A stretch of DNA of 49,161 bases. It comes from Mucilaginibacter sp. Its GTDB lineage: Bacteria > Bacteroidota > Bacteroidia > Sphingobacteriales > Sphingobacteriaceae. Each line of letters opens with the position of its first letter. The stretch's first letter is position 1. The notes below the pieces were generated by a model, which did no database searches, was not told the origin of the DNA, and saw nothing but the letters and a program-made list of their open reading frames with translations. The stretch covers positions 122,265-171,425 of the forward strand of contig NZ_JAQBOC010000062.1 in NCBI RefSeq assembly GCF_028288225.1. The letters are read 5' to 3'. Positions 25,427-34,391 of the stretch are shown one piece after another. Position numbers and translations under genes: made by a program.

Positions 25427-25610
25427 TAAATAGAACTAAAGTTGTATTTTACTTTGCTGATTGTATAACAGCTAAAGCTTACCGCTTTTAATCAAATATT
25501 TTTTAAGGACGCATCCGGCTACTGCTAATCAGTTTTTATCTATACTATATAGGCAATATCATTTATCCATTTTTAACTACCATCCCAGCGCTTATCTTCC
25601 CTTTCTCTCA

Positions 25611-26531
25611 TCACCCCAAAAACGTCCAGCATACAACGCGGCTGATCTTTTGCCCCTGCGACATATTAATGGTTTTAACTTCAAGCGCTTTAACCTTGGT
25701 TAAAGCTTTATAAACTACCGGCAGTGTCTCCTTTTTTGAAACCAGCGTTGTAAACCATTTGCAGCTATCCGGTATCAGCGCACTTTCCTCAATCATCCGG
25801 GTAATAAACGCAGCTTCGCCGCCGGGGTACCACAGCTCGGTTTTTTGTCCGCCAAAATTGAGGGCATTATTTTGTTTGGGGTTGATCCCGAGCTTTTTCC
25901 ACTTTGTGTCGGTTGCCGACTTTGCTTCCAGTGCGGATGAGTGGAAAGGCGGGTTGCAGATGCTTACATCAAACAGCTCGCCGGGCTTAATTATCCCATC
26001 AAAGATATTCGTCTTACTTGTTTGACGGCGAATCTCTATTTTATCCTTAAGCTGCTTATTTAACGCGACGATATTTTTTGCGGATGCAAGCGCGATCAGG
26101 TCGACTTCGGAGCCGACAAATTGCCAGCCATATATGCTGCTGCCAATTAACGGGTAAACGCAATTAGCGCCCGTCCCAATATCCAGGATTTTTACCCGGC
26201 TGCCTGTGGGAACAACGCCATTATTATTTTCGGCCAGCAGATCAGCAATGTAATGGATATAGTCCGCCCGTCCGGGTATTGGCGGACAAAGATACCCTGC
26301 CGGGATATTCCATCCCTCCACCCCATAAAAGTGTTTTAGCAAAGCACTATTTAAAGCCTTAACAGCTTCGGGATTAGTAAAATCTATCGACTCATCATCG
26401 TATTGATTCCGTGATACAAATGCCCTCAACGCCGGGCTGCTTTTGCAAAGCTGTTTAAAGTTATATCGCTCCCGGTGCGGGTTGCGCGGGTGCAGGTTTT
26501 CTTTTTCTACAGGTTGTGCGTTTGTGGGCAT
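25611..26531 (-). CDS. rlmF: 23S rRNA (adenine-1618-N6)-methyltransferase RlmF
   Basis: The 306-residue protein opens with HPRNPHRERYNFKQLC and has the SAM-binding loop ILDIGTGANCVYPLIG, the catalytic NPPF motif in CNPPFHSS and a C-terminal ISRVVCWTF strand. These fit RlmF (YbiN), which methylates A1618 of 23S rRNA. Length is normal. It stands apart, 31 bp downstream of the glycosyltransferase gene. Confidence 0.93.
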   Translation of the reverse strand: MPTNAQPVEKENLHPRNPHRERYNFKQLCKSSPALRAFVSRNQYDDESIDFTNPEAVKALNSALLKHFYGVEGWNIPAGYLCPPIPGRADYIHYIADLLAENNNGVVPTGSRVKILDIGTGANCVYPLIGSSIYGWQFVGSEVDLIALASAKNIVALNKQLKDKIEIRRQTSKTNIFDGIIKPGELFDVSICNPPFHSSALEAKSATDTKWKKLGINPKQNNALNFGGQKTELWYPGGEAAFITRMIEESALIPDSCKWFTTLVSKKETLPVVYKALTKVKALEVKTINMSQGQKISRVVCWTFLG

Positions 26532-26561
26532 GTAATTGAGGATTGAACTTGCAAAGATAAG

Positions 26562-27830
26562 CTAGCTAAGCGTATTAAAGTACTTTTCAATTTCATTTAC
26601 CGCGTTTTCAAGGCCGTTCTCATTCCTGATCTGCCGCCCGATTGCAGCAACATTGTTCCTCACTTCTTCTGTTTGAACTTTTTCTAAAGCCGTGATCAGC
26701 TTATCTGCATTGAGCTTTTTGACTGGAATGTGAACACCCAGTTTCATCCGCTCCACTATTTTACCCCATGTTGGCTGATCGGTATAAAATGAAATGATAA
26801 TTACCGGCAGATTGTTTCGAAGCATAGTTGCCAGTGTACCGGCTCCGCCATGGAAGATCCCTGCTTTACATTTAGGTAAAACCGATTCGTGGTTTACATA
26901 TTTGGTAATGAATAAATTTTTGTGAACAGGCAGGTTCTCAAACAAGGACCAACCTGTACAAAACAGGATCCGTTCATTAGTTTTTGTTAACACGTCGTTT
27001 AATATGCTGATAAATTTTGCTGTGTTACCAACGCCATTACTGCCAAAACCCATATATATTGGCTTGTCGCCCTGCGCTAACCAGTCATTTAATTCAGCGG
27101 GGACTTTATCAAGCGTGTTGCCTTCTCTATTTTTATTAGGGACAGTTAAAAAGCCTGTTATTTTACTGTTTTCTTCCCAATCTTTTGGTTGGGGGACCAG
27201 GCTTGGGCTGATGCAATACAAGTCAAGCGGTTTCTGTTTGCCTATGTGAGCTATTAGGTTTTCCTTTAATACAGGCAGCCCCAATTCCTGCCTGAACTCA
27301 TTGGTTTCTTCCTTCACGAATTTCCAGTAAAAGGCGTGTGCCAATTTATAGGTGAGCTTATTGTACCATGGAAAATTTAAGAAGTCAAAGTCGCCCAGTG
27401 GGAATTCAGCAGTAGGAACAACCGGCGGCATAAAATAAGTAAGCGCAACTTTTTTGTTTTGCTTTTCGGCAATTGCATTTGTAATGGGCAGCGTTGCTAA
27501 GTTGGCTATAATAAAATCCACCTTACTAATTCCGTCTATATAACTTTTTCGTAGCGGAACTTTTATATCGTGAAGCACCTTAAAAAAATACTTCATCAGC
27601 TTAATGGTATTCTCTGTTTGCAATACGCTTTGTCCTTCGGGCGAATTCATTCCTTCTTCTGCATTGCCATAAAGCGGATGAAAAGCAATGTCAAAATCTT
27701 CAACAAATTCTTTAAAATTTTCGGGAGCGGCTATGGTTACCTGGTGCCCGTGATCCATAAGGCCTAATGCCAGGGCAATGTATGGCTGTACATCGCCACG
27801 GGTTCCGTATGTGAAGATTCCGATGTTCAA
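26562..27830 (-). CDS. GT1-type UDP-sugar glycosyltransferase
   Basis: The 422-residue protein has the GT-B N-terminus of sterol/macrolide glucosyltransferases (IGIFTYGTRGDVQPYIALAL, then GHQVTIAAPENF) and the donor-site motif FHGGAGTLATMLRNNLPVII followed by DQPTWG. No signal peptide is present; it is cytosolic. The acceptor could be a lipid or small molecule and is not predictable. Confidence 0.9.
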   Translation of the reverse strand: MNIGIFTYGTRGDVQPYIALALGLMDHGHQVTIAAPENFKEFVEDFDIAFHPLYGNAEEGMNSPEGQSVLQTENTIKLMKYFFKVLHDIKVPLRKSYIDGISKVDFIIANLATLPITNAIAEKQNKKVALTYFMPPVVPTAEFPLGDFDFLNFPWYNKLTYKLAHAFYWKFVKEETNEFRQELGLPVLKENLIAHIGKQKPLDLYCISPSLVPQPKDWEENSKITGFLTVPNKNREGNTLDKVPAELNDWLAQGDKPIYMGFGSNGVGNTAKFISILNDVLTKTNERILFCTGWSLFENLPVHKNLFITKYVNHESVLPKCKAGIFHGGAGTLATMLRNNLPVIIISFYTDQPTWGKIVERMKLGVHIPVKKLNADKLITALEKVQTEEVRNNVAAIGRQIRNENGLENAVNEIEKYFNTLS

Positions 27831-28075
27831 GGTTGGGTTAATTTTTAAATACGAGGCAGCAGGCCAGGCGTTGTTGTCTCGAAAACTTCGATAAAGGTAT
27901 GGATTAAAAACAGCCTTAAAGTTGAAAAAACTTTATCAAAAAAACCAACATCCTGCCACAGATATTTGCAAGTTCACATAACCACAAAGCGCAACAAAGT
28001 GAGTAATGTTATTTGTTACTATATTGATAAAATTGTTGATGCCCGGAACCAATGCGTTTATTAAATGAATCCTAT

Positions 28076-28083
28076 TATCTTTG
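28076..28083 (+). promoter_or_regulatory. Possible -7 box before DUF6660
   Basis: TATCTTTG matches TAnnTTTG. It lies just five bases before the preferred GTG start, which would make the message nearly leaderless, so its role is uncertain. Confidence 0.3.
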
Positions 28084-28087
28084 CCAG

Positions 28088-28405
28088 GTGAAACTATTCT
28101 GCTTTATACTATCTGTTTATGTCATCATGCTTTCTGCAATGCCGTGTTGTACAGATACTGACTGCCAGATTAAGGCTACAGCTAAAAAAGAATTAGCTGG
28201 CAAATCTTCCCAAAAAGAAAAGGCGTGCCAGGGCTGCTCCCCGTTTTTTACATGCGGCACCTGCGTGGGTTTTATACTCTCGAAGCCCTTTACTCCTAAT
28301 CTTAAGCCAATTGCTGAAACTCCGGAAAAAATGTTTGTTGTTTATCAGCAACCATATGTTCAGCAAGTATCCCTTTCCATCTGGCAGCCACCCCAAATAG
28401 GTTAA
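28088..28405 (+). CDS. DUF6660-like Cys-rich small exported protein
   Basis: I prefer the GTG at 28088 (VKLFCFILSVYVIMLSAMPCC, read with initiator Met), which gives a clean signal peptide and 105 residues; an ATG at 28052 would add 12 residues in front. The mature part has CCTDTDC, then CQGC and CGTCVGF, and a C-terminal beta-like segment. The family is found next to TonB receptors in Bacteroidota, as here (56 bp upstream). Metal binding by the cysteines is inference; the function is unknown. Confidence 0.75.
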   Translation: MKLFCFILSVYVIMLSAMPCCTDTDCQIKATAKKELAGKSSQKEKACQGCSPFFTCGTCVGFILSKPFTPNLKPIAETPEKMFVVYQQPYVQQVSLSIWQPPQIG

Positions 28406-28460
28406 TACGCTTTAGGCCATAATGGCTGATGTTCCTGTATTAACTTAAATCATTTATGTA

Positions 28461-30647
28461 ATGAAAAAATTTACTGTGCTTTTGACAGCACTTTTATATA
28501 CTACTTTAGTTTATTCTCAAAATACATTTAGAGCAATTATTAAGGATGGCAAAACCAATGAAGCATTAGTTGGTGCTACCGCTTTTATACAAGGTACGAC
28601 TATTAGTGCATCGTCCGATACGATGGGATTGGTAATACTATCCAAAATACCTAATGGTAATCAGGTTGTTAAATTCAGCTATATAGGGTATGAAACGCGA
28701 CTGGACACGCTAACCTTTCCTTTGCCGCAAATAAGCCCTATGCTTATCCTGTTACAACCATCCGGTAAAGGCGGGGGCGAAGAATTGGAGAATGTAGTTA
28801 TCAGCGCTACCCGGGGCAGCCGCACCATTGCCAATGTCCCTACCCGAGTAGAAGTGATTACCGGTGATGAACTGGACGAAAAAGGAAATATGAAACCCGG
28901 TGATATCCGCATGATGCTGGCGGAAAGTACCGGCATTCAAACGCAGCAAACTTCGGCTACCAGTGGTAATTCCAGCATCCGCATACAGGGACTGGATGGT
29001 AAATACACGCAGATCATTCGCGATGGTTTTCCGTTATACTCCGGCTTTTCGGGCGGATTAGGATTATTACAAATAGCACCACTTGACCTGAAACAGGTGG
29101 AAGTGATCAAAGGGTCATCTTCTACCCTGTACGGGGGCGGCGCCATTGCAGGGCTTGTAAACCTGGTGTCCAAAACACCAACCGATGAACAGCATCTTGA
29201 TTTTATTTTAAATGGCACTTCAGCGTTAGGTGTGGATGCCAGTGGCTTTTATTCACAGAAATTTAAAAAGACAGGCGCCACTATTTATGCGGCTTATAAC
29301 CACGGTACTCCTTATGATCCGGCAGGTATTGGCCTTTCTGCCATTCCCGGATTTAACCGTTATACTTTAAATCCCAAACTATTTTTTTATCCGGATGACC
29401 GCACAACCTTAATTGCCGGTATCAATTTGACCGCAGAGGAAAGGATTGGCGGTGATATGCAATACCTTGAAGGTAATGGCAATGCGCAACATTCTTATTT
29501 TGAGCGAAATAAAACAAGCCGTTATAGCACACAAGTTGAACTGGACCACAAATTAAATGATAAGGAAAAATTAACTTTTAAAAACAGTCTCAACTATTTT
29601 AACCGCAGCATTAACCTGCCTGCTTACCGGTTTTCAGGTGTACAAATCTCTACCTACGGCGAAGCTAACTACGCCCGTAACAGCGAAAAGACAGATTGGG
29701 TGGCCGGCATAAATTATCTTACAGATAATTTTAATGAAGATAAAAATAGCAGTTTTCCCTTGCGCAGTTATAACTATAATACCATTGGGGCCTTTGTACA
29801 AAATACCTGGAATGCCACGGATAAATTTATTTTAGAATCAGGATTAAGGGGCGATTATCATAACGAGTACGGCTTTTTTGTGCTGCCACGTATTTCCGGC
29901 CTTTACAAAGCCAACTCTCATTTCTCTATGCGCTTAGGTGGTGGCCTGGGATATAAAGCTCCTAATGTATTTACAGAAGATGCCGAACGCATTGAATTCA
30001 GAAATGTATTGCCCATAGATGTGGCGAATACCCAGGCGGAACGTTCCTATGGCACCAGTTATGATATCAACTACCGGACCGGCCTGTTTAATGATCAGGT
30101 AATCTTCAGCATTAACCAGCTATTTTTTTATACGAGGATAAATAACCCAATTATTCTTACCTCATTAGCCAGCGGCGACCTGCAATACCTGCAGCCACAG
30201 GGCGACCTGAATACCAAGGGCATAGAAACGAATGTGAAGTTAACTTATGGCAATTTTAAACTGTTTATAGGTTATACTTTAGCTGATGTTACGCAACACA
30301 TTAACACTACTATTAGCACATATCCTTTGGTATCAAAAAACAGGGTTAATAATGTGCTGGTTTATGAGGTTGAAGGTAAATTTAAAATTGGTGCCGAGGC
30401 TTATTATTTTAGTCCGCAGACTTTAAATAACGGCACTACCGGCCGTGGTTATTGGACCGCAGGTTTAATGGCTGAAAAAATATGGGAGCGATTTTCGCTG
30501 TTTATCAACTTTGAGAATTTAACGGATACCCGGCAAACCAGGTTTGGCTCCATTTATACCGGTAATATCACCGACCCGGTATTTAAAGATATTTATGCAC
30601 CGCTGGATGGCTTTGTAGCTAATGGCGGTATAAAGTTTAAATTATAA
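28461..30647 (+). CDS. TonB-dependent outer-membrane receptor
   Basis: The 728-residue protein has a signal peptide (MKKFTVLLTALLYTTLVYSQ), a carboxypeptidase-regulatory-like domain (about 20-100), a plug domain (VPTRVEVITGDELDEKG, IRIQGLDGKYTQIIRDG, KQVEVIKGSSSTLYGGGAIAG) and a 22-strand-type barrel ending in LDGFVANGGIKFKL. The final aromatic or hydrophobic residue fits the Bam signal. It is co-transcribed with DUF6660 and followed by a terminator. A metal or siderophore ligand is plausible because the partner is Cys-rich (inference). Confidence 0.93.
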   Translation: MKKFTVLLTALLYTTLVYSQNTFRAIIKDGKTNEALVGATAFIQGTTISASSDTMGLVILSKIPNGNQVVKFSYIGYETRLDTLTFPLPQISPMLILLQPSGKGGGEELENVVISATRGSRTIANVPTRVEVITGDELDEKGNMKPGDIRMMLAESTGIQTQQTSATSGNSSIRIQGLDGKYTQIIRDGFPLYSGFSGGLGLLQIAPLDLKQVEVIKGSSSTLYGGGAIAGLVNLVSKTPTDEQHLDFILNGTSALGVDASGFYSQKFKKTGATIYAAYNHGTPYDPAGIGLSAIPGFNRYTLNPKLFFYPDDRTTLIAGINLTAEERIGGDMQYLEGNGNAQHSYFERNKTSRYSTQVELDHKLNDKEKLTFKNSLNYFNRSINLPAYRFSGVQISTYGEANYARNSEKTDWVAGINYLTDNFNEDKNSSFPLRSYNYNTIGAFVQNTWNATDKFILESGLRGDYHNEYGFFVLPRISGLYKANSHFSMRLGGGLGYKAPNVFTEDAERIEFRNVLPIDVANTQAERSYGTSYDINYRTGLFNDQVIFSINQLFFYTRINNPIILTSLASGDLQYLQPQGDLNTKGIETNVKLTYGNFKLFIGYTLADVTQHINTTISTYPLVSKNRVNNVLVYEVEGKFKIGAEAYYFSPQTLNNGTTGRGYWTAGLMAEKIWERFSLFINFENLTDTRQTRFGSIYTGNITDPVFKDIYAPLDGFVANGGIKFKL

Positions 30648-30657
30648 CAATAAAGAC

Positions 30658-30690
30658 AACAGGTCGTTGTAGTTCGGCCTGTTTTTTTTG
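30658..30690 (+). terminator. Intrinsic terminator after the TonB receptor
   Basis: aacagg at 30658-30663 pairs with cctgtt at 30678-30683, with partial inner pairing, followed by a run of T. It lies 11 bases after the receptor stop codon. Confidence 0.75.
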
Positions 30691-30733
30691 TTTAATTACT
30701 GAAAGTAATAATTATCAGCACCAGGAAACGGGC

Positions 30734-31090
30734 CTACCTTTCTTTTCTGAGTTTTTCCCGGTGCATAGTTCCCCAATCGGCTAAAGATGATAACACATTA
30801 CCCAGGGTAGCTGCATAATCAGTAATTTGATATTCTACCACAACAGGAGTTTGGGTATGCACAACCCTTGTTACAAAACCATTCAACTCAAGCTCTTTTA
30901 ACTCGCTGGATAATACACGGGCAGAAACACCATCCACCGCCCGCTGGATCTCATTAAAACGTTTATTGCCGTGCCCTAATGCTACAATTACCCGCAACTT
31001 CCATTTACCGCCAATAACATAAAGGGCATCACCAATGGATGTTAGCATACCAGTGCATTCCTGTGCAGAAACCGGGGTTTCAATATTCAT
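30734..31090 (-). CDS. HxlR family transcriptional regulator
   Basis: The 118-residue winged-helix protein has the HxlR pattern: ECTGMLTSIGDALYVIGGKW near the N-terminus with Cys12 or thereabouts, KRFNEIQRAVDGVSARVLSS and ELELNGFVTRVV. The Cys before a helix is the redox or electrophile sensor in several HxlR-type regulators. It is divergent from azoR with a long inverted repeat between them, so it most likely controls azoR and itself. Confidence 0.92.
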   Translation of the reverse strand: MNIETPVSAQECTGMLTSIGDALYVIGGKWKLRVIVALGHGNKRFNEIQRAVDGVSARVLSSELKELELNGFVTRVVHTQTPVVVEYQITDYAATLGNVLSSLADWGTMHREKLRKER

Positions 31091-31117
31091 AACTTGTTGA
31101 TTTATAGAAAACTAATA

Positions 31118-31157
31118 AAAATATTAGTACTATCCTTTTGTATAGTACTAATATTTT
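31118..31157. promoter_or_regulatory. HxlR/azoR operator (perfect 16-bp inverted repeat)
   Basis: aaatattagtactat within 31118-31133 and its exact complement at 31142-31157 are separated by 8 bp, an uncommonly long perfect inverted repeat. It lies 28 bp upstream of the HxlR start and overlaps the -33 region of the azoR promoter, so binding there would block it. Confidence 0.8.
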
Positions 31158-31172
31158 ATAACCAAATATAAA

Positions 31173-31180
31173 TAAATTTG
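31173..31180 (+). promoter_or_regulatory. -7 box of azoR
   Basis: TAAATTTG is a perfect TAnnTTTG match, 21 bp before the azoR start codon and 15 bp downstream of the operator edge. Confidence 0.6.
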
Positions 31181-31201
31181 TCCAAATAAAATAGTAAAAC
31201 C

Positions 31202-31804
31202 ATGAAAAAGATACTTCATATTATTTCAAGCCCAAGAGGCGACGCCTCTTTAAGCATTAAATTAGGGAATGCCGTTATTGAAAAGATCCGGTCAGTTTAT
31301 CCTGGCAGTACCGTAAAAGAAAGCAACCTTGTACAAAAACAATTTCCACATCTTGAAGAGGCTCATCTCACCTCCTTTTTCACACCCGGCGAAAATAGAA
31401 CACCTGAAAATATTGCAGCCATTAAACATTCAGAAGAAGCGATAAAAGAAATAGTGGACGCCGATATTATTGTGATTGGAGCACCCATTTATAATTTTAG
31501 CATTCATTCCACATTAAAAGCATGGATCGATCACATTGTTAGAGCAGGCATTACTTTTAAGTATGATGAAAATGGTCCTGAGGGTTTGATCAGGGACAAA
31601 AAGGTATATATAGCGGTATCATCGGGGGGAATTTATTCAGATGGCCCCATGAAGTCATTAGACTTTGTTGAGCCTTATTTAAAAACCATACTGAACTTTA
31701 TTGGACTGACCGATATCACTGTATTTAGGGTAGAGGGATCAGCATTGCCGGTGATACAGGATACCGCGTTAGAGAAAGGGATCAGCAGCATCCACTTAAA
31801 TTAA
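31202..31804 (+). CDS. azoR: FMN-dependent NADH-azoreductase-like oxidoreductase
   Basis: The 200-residue flavodoxin-like protein has SSPRGDASLSIKLG (phosphate loop), IGAPIYNFSIHSTLKAWIDH (FMN-binding), VSSGGIYSDG and a C-terminal GSALPVIQD segment typical of AzoR. It reduces quinones and azo compounds with NADH. Under HxlR control it fits an electrophile or quinone detoxification switch. A 94-bp stretch of its 5' end recurs at 32510-32603. Confidence 0.92.
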   Translation: MKKILHIISSPRGDASLSIKLGNAVIEKIRSVYPGSTVKESNLVQKQFPHLEEAHLTSFFTPGENRTPENIAAIKHSEEAIKEIVDADIIVIGAPIYNFSIHSTLKAWIDHIVRAGITFKYDENGPEGLIRDKKVYIAVSSGGIYSDGPMKSLDFVEPYLKTILNFIGLTDITVFRVEGSALPVIQDTALEKGISSIHLN

Positions 31805-31822
31805 AACACAATTAAATATAAA

Positions 31823-31853
31823 CGGGAAGATGTGAAGCTATTACATCTTCCCG
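31823..31853 (+). terminator. Hairpin after azoR
   Basis: cgggaagatgt and acatcttcccg pair perfectly over 11 bp around a 9-base loop, 19 bases after the azoR stop. There is only a weak T-run, but position and strength favour a terminator. Confidence 0.7.
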
Positions 31854-32060
31854 CTTGCGCTCATCCGTTTGTCCTGATTTTTTTGTAAACATGCTATAAA
31901 TAGGCCAGCCACCATTGCTGATGTGATCTTTTATAATTAGCGTACCATTTACATGGGAAATAGAGGGCTGCCACCACAAAAAACCAAATCAAATAAACCG
32001 GGAGGGGTTAAAGAAAGTTGCTTTCAACATTAATCTTACCGGTATGGTTGCAAGGGGGAA

Positions 32061-32103
32061 AAATGGCTTACGAAATCCCTAAGATTTCATAAGCCATTTT
32101 TTT
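32061..32103. terminator. Bidirectional terminator
   Basis: aaatggcttacgaaat at 32061-32076 pairs with atttcataagccattt at 32084-32099 with one mismatch, and T-runs follow on both strands (stronger on plus). It closes the minus-strand 90-residue gene. Confidence 0.75.
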
Positions 32104-32112
32104 AAACGCTGA

Positions 32113-32385
32113 TCATTGCAGGCCGAAAGAGTTTTCGTCATTAATAGGCATGTAGCTGTTGCTGCAGAGGCCACTAAGCATTCCGTCAACGTGCGTTTTT
32201 AGTGCATCAGCGTTGGGTGCACTCCAAATACAGGCAGCCATTGACGGATCGGCACCTGCCATTAAACTTTCAACTTTAAAACCTTCGGGCATGTCCGGGT
32301 TGGTTTTAACTAAACTCCAAAACCCCTCGGGATTGGAGATTGCATGGTTTACTAAAATATGCATTTTTTTGTTTGTTAAGTTCAA
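32113..32385 (-). CDS. Small hypothetical protein, possibly alpha/beta-barrel type
   Basis: This is a 90-residue cytosolic protein (or 83 if started at MHILVNHAISNPEGFW, 32362-32364). It has no signal peptide. The pattern, a beta-strand HILVNH, a helix, AACIWSAPNADALKTHVDGM and CSNSYMPIND, suggests a ferredoxin-like dimeric alpha-beta barrel of the DUF4242 kind, but this is only a fold impression. It is monocistronic with its own terminator. Confidence 0.7.
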   Translation of the reverse strand: MNLTNKKMHILVNHAISNPEGFWSLVKTNPDMPEGFKVESLMAGADPSMAACIWSAPNADALKTHVDGMLSGLCSNSYMPINDENSFGLQ

Positions 32386-32859
32386 ATCGGAGACTAAAAT
32401 TTGCTATTTTAAAGTTATTTACTGTGAAAAAATAAGCATTTTCGTCACTATATTTTTTCAAAAAAGCTCCTTGCAAACCCCGGACTATTGCCTGCCTTTT
32501 TGACTTTACTCATATCATTTCAAGCCCAGGAGGCGATGCCTCCTTAAGCATTAAATTAGGAAATGCCGTTATTGAAAAGATCCGGTCAGTTTATCCTGGC
32601 AGTCAATGAAAAAAATCACGACAATGGTCAAGCGCCATTACCAGCATAATAATTCCGCGTAAAATATCGATAGATTGGATCCCGGTGTCTTAAGGGTTTA
32701 GAAAGGTTCATATAAGGAAATTGGCTTGTCTAAAATAATAAAAAACCGAAAAAACATCATATTGATTAGCAGGTATTCTTAAACAACCGGAATGGGGTAA
32801 ACACTCGTCAATAATTATTTACATTTGGATTAACTATCAAAACCTATGGATCATACAGC
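32386..32859. other. 474-bp gap with azoR fragment and a His-containing mini-ORF
   Basis: The gap holds an azoR-like fragment (32510-32603) and, just after it, an 18-codon frame at 32606-32662 (MKKITTMVKRHYQHNNSA). The rest shows no gene. The promoter of the downstream membrane protein gene must lie here but is not clear. Confidence 0.6.
32510..32603 (+). pseudogene. 94-bp fragment of an azoR gene
   Basis: It aligns without gaps to azoR 31216-31309, with five differences in 94 bp. Four of the five fall at third codon positions and are silent; the fifth changes AGA to GGA. The frame continues neither upstream nor downstream, so it is a broken copy. The silent pattern says the copied gene was under selection before it was broken. 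Confidence 0.85.
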
Positions 32860-34365
32860 ATGATAAAATTACAGGCTACACCGTTTAAGCATATTTTATC
32901 TATAATGCTTTTATACTGTATTATTTCGCTTGTTGGGATGTTTCATCACGAAATATTTTTGGAAGAGGCCCAGCAATTAACCATTGGCCGCGATAGCAAT
33001 TCCATTATTGATGTTTTTAACAACATGCTGTACGAGGGTCACGTTACCCTATGGAATACGTTCCTTTTTTTTATTACGCACTATATTTCTGCCCGGCCCG
33101 TATATATGCAGCTGTTTCATTTGCTGGTTATTAACAGCGCTGTATTTATCTTTTTAAGGTACGCGCCTTTTAATCTTCCTGTTAAAACACTGATAATTTT
33201 TGGCTGCTATTTTCTGTTTGTGTACAGCCTTATCAGCCGCAATTATGCATTGGGCATCCTCCTGCTTTTTATCTGCTGCATCTTAATGGCCAATCCTGCA
33301 AAAAGGATGATAAGCATCAGCTTCGTTGTTGTTTTAATGTGCTTCACACACCTGTTTTATGTGTTTGCGGCGGTGGGCATTTTTGTTTACCTGCTGTATT
33401 ACACCATCGGTAAAAAAGCGCTGTATTGGCGGTTCGCGGTTTTTACCTGTTTTTTTCTTTTTGGGTCGATCTGTGCTTTTTTTCAATCACGGCGAATTCC
33501 TGCTGATAGCATTGTTAATGTAAAGCCGGGCTTATCGTGGTTTAATCTTCATGATCTATCTTTCGGGATCATGAATTTCGCCAGGGGATACATCACTATT
33601 CCGCCGCTTCGCCAGCAATACTTTTGGGATAAACAATACATACAACATCTGTCCAATGCGGTTACTGTAATTTTAGCTTTGTTATTGTTTACAGCCACCT
33701 TATTATTCCTTTATAAAAGCAGGAAGGCGCTGTTATTTTATATCCCGCCGGTAGTGCTATTAACTGTTTTCTTTGCCATGTCGGGCCTGGCGGGCAGCAG
33801 GTACTTTGGGCTGTTTTTTATTTTTTTTATAGCAGCCCTTTGGCTGGCTTACTATGACGGTGTTACCATTTTCCCAAAACGCAATGTGAGCTTTATAAAA
33901 AAATGGGGTCCGCAGGTATTTATCTATCTTATTCTTATTAATCAGCTTTTTACCGGAGTATATATGTACGCTGCGGATTATAAGCAGCCCTTTTCGCAGG
34001 CTAAAAACACCATCGGTTATTTAAAGGAAAATCATTTAGATACACAGCCGCTGGCGTTTGACGGGTACAATGCGGGGCCGCCGCTCAGTGCCTATTTAGG
34101 CAGAAAGATCTTATACCTGGATTTTGATCAGTACGGCAGCTTTTGTATTTGGAAACGCGCATATCTTCCTTATCCGCGCAGATCTTTAATGGACGAAATT
34201 TCTTCATCCCGGTATATCAATAGCTTTAAAGAATTTATTCTTGTCACCAACCGTAATAATGAGGTAAACAACAACGCAGCCTACCATTTCAATAAATTAG
34301 CAAGCTTTGAAGGGGCTGTGATACAAGGTGAAGATTATTATGTATACCGGGTGACAAAAAAATAA
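32860..34365 (+). CDS. Polytopic membrane protein, GT-C glycosyltransferase-like
   Basis: The 501-residue protein has about 10-11 membrane helices (for example HILSIMLLYCIISLVGMF, AVTVILALLLFTATLLFLY) and a soluble C-terminal part (about 390-501). The first loop after helix 1 has EEAQQLTIGRD, an acidic loop as found in GT-C/ArnT-like transferases that use lipid-linked sugars. The assignment to a family is tentative; no catalytic motif is conclusive. It is convergent with the flavoprotein gene. Confidence 0.75.
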   Translation: MIKLQATPFKHILSIMLLYCIISLVGMFHHEIFLEEAQQLTIGRDSNSIIDVFNNMLYEGHVTLWNTFLFFITHYISARPVYMQLFHLLVINSAVFIFLRYAPFNLPVKTLIIFGCYFLFVYSLISRNYALGILLLFICCILMANPAKRMISISFVVVLMCFTHLFYVFAAVGIFVYLLYYTIGKKALYWRFAVFTCFFLFGSICAFFQSRRIPADSIVNVKPGLSWFNLHDLSFGIMNFARGYITIPPLRQQYFWDKQYIQHLSNAVTVILALLLFTATLLFLYKSRKALLFYIPPVVLLTVFFAMSGLAGSRYFGLFFIFFIAALWLAYYDGVTIFPKRNVSFIKKWGPQVFIYLILINQLFTGVYMYAADYKQPFSQAKNTIGYLKENHLDTQPLAFDGYNAGPPLSAYLGRKILYLDFDQYGSFCIWKRAYLPYPRRSLMDEISSSRYINSFKEFILVTNRNNEVNNNAAYHFNKLASFEGAVIQGEDYYVYRVTKK

Positions 34366-34391
34366 TGGCTGAGCTTAAAATTTACACCGGT

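Larger units (their letters stand above)
31805..32112. other. 308-bp gap: terminators and an unassigned minus-strand frame
   Basis: The gap holds the azoR terminator (31823-31853), the terminator of the 90-residue gene (32061-32103) and a minus-strand frame open from 31988 to a stop at 31812-31814. That frame contains HVNGTLIIKDHISNGGWPIY, has no start codon of note, and may be a relic of an unknown gene. Confidence 0.5.
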
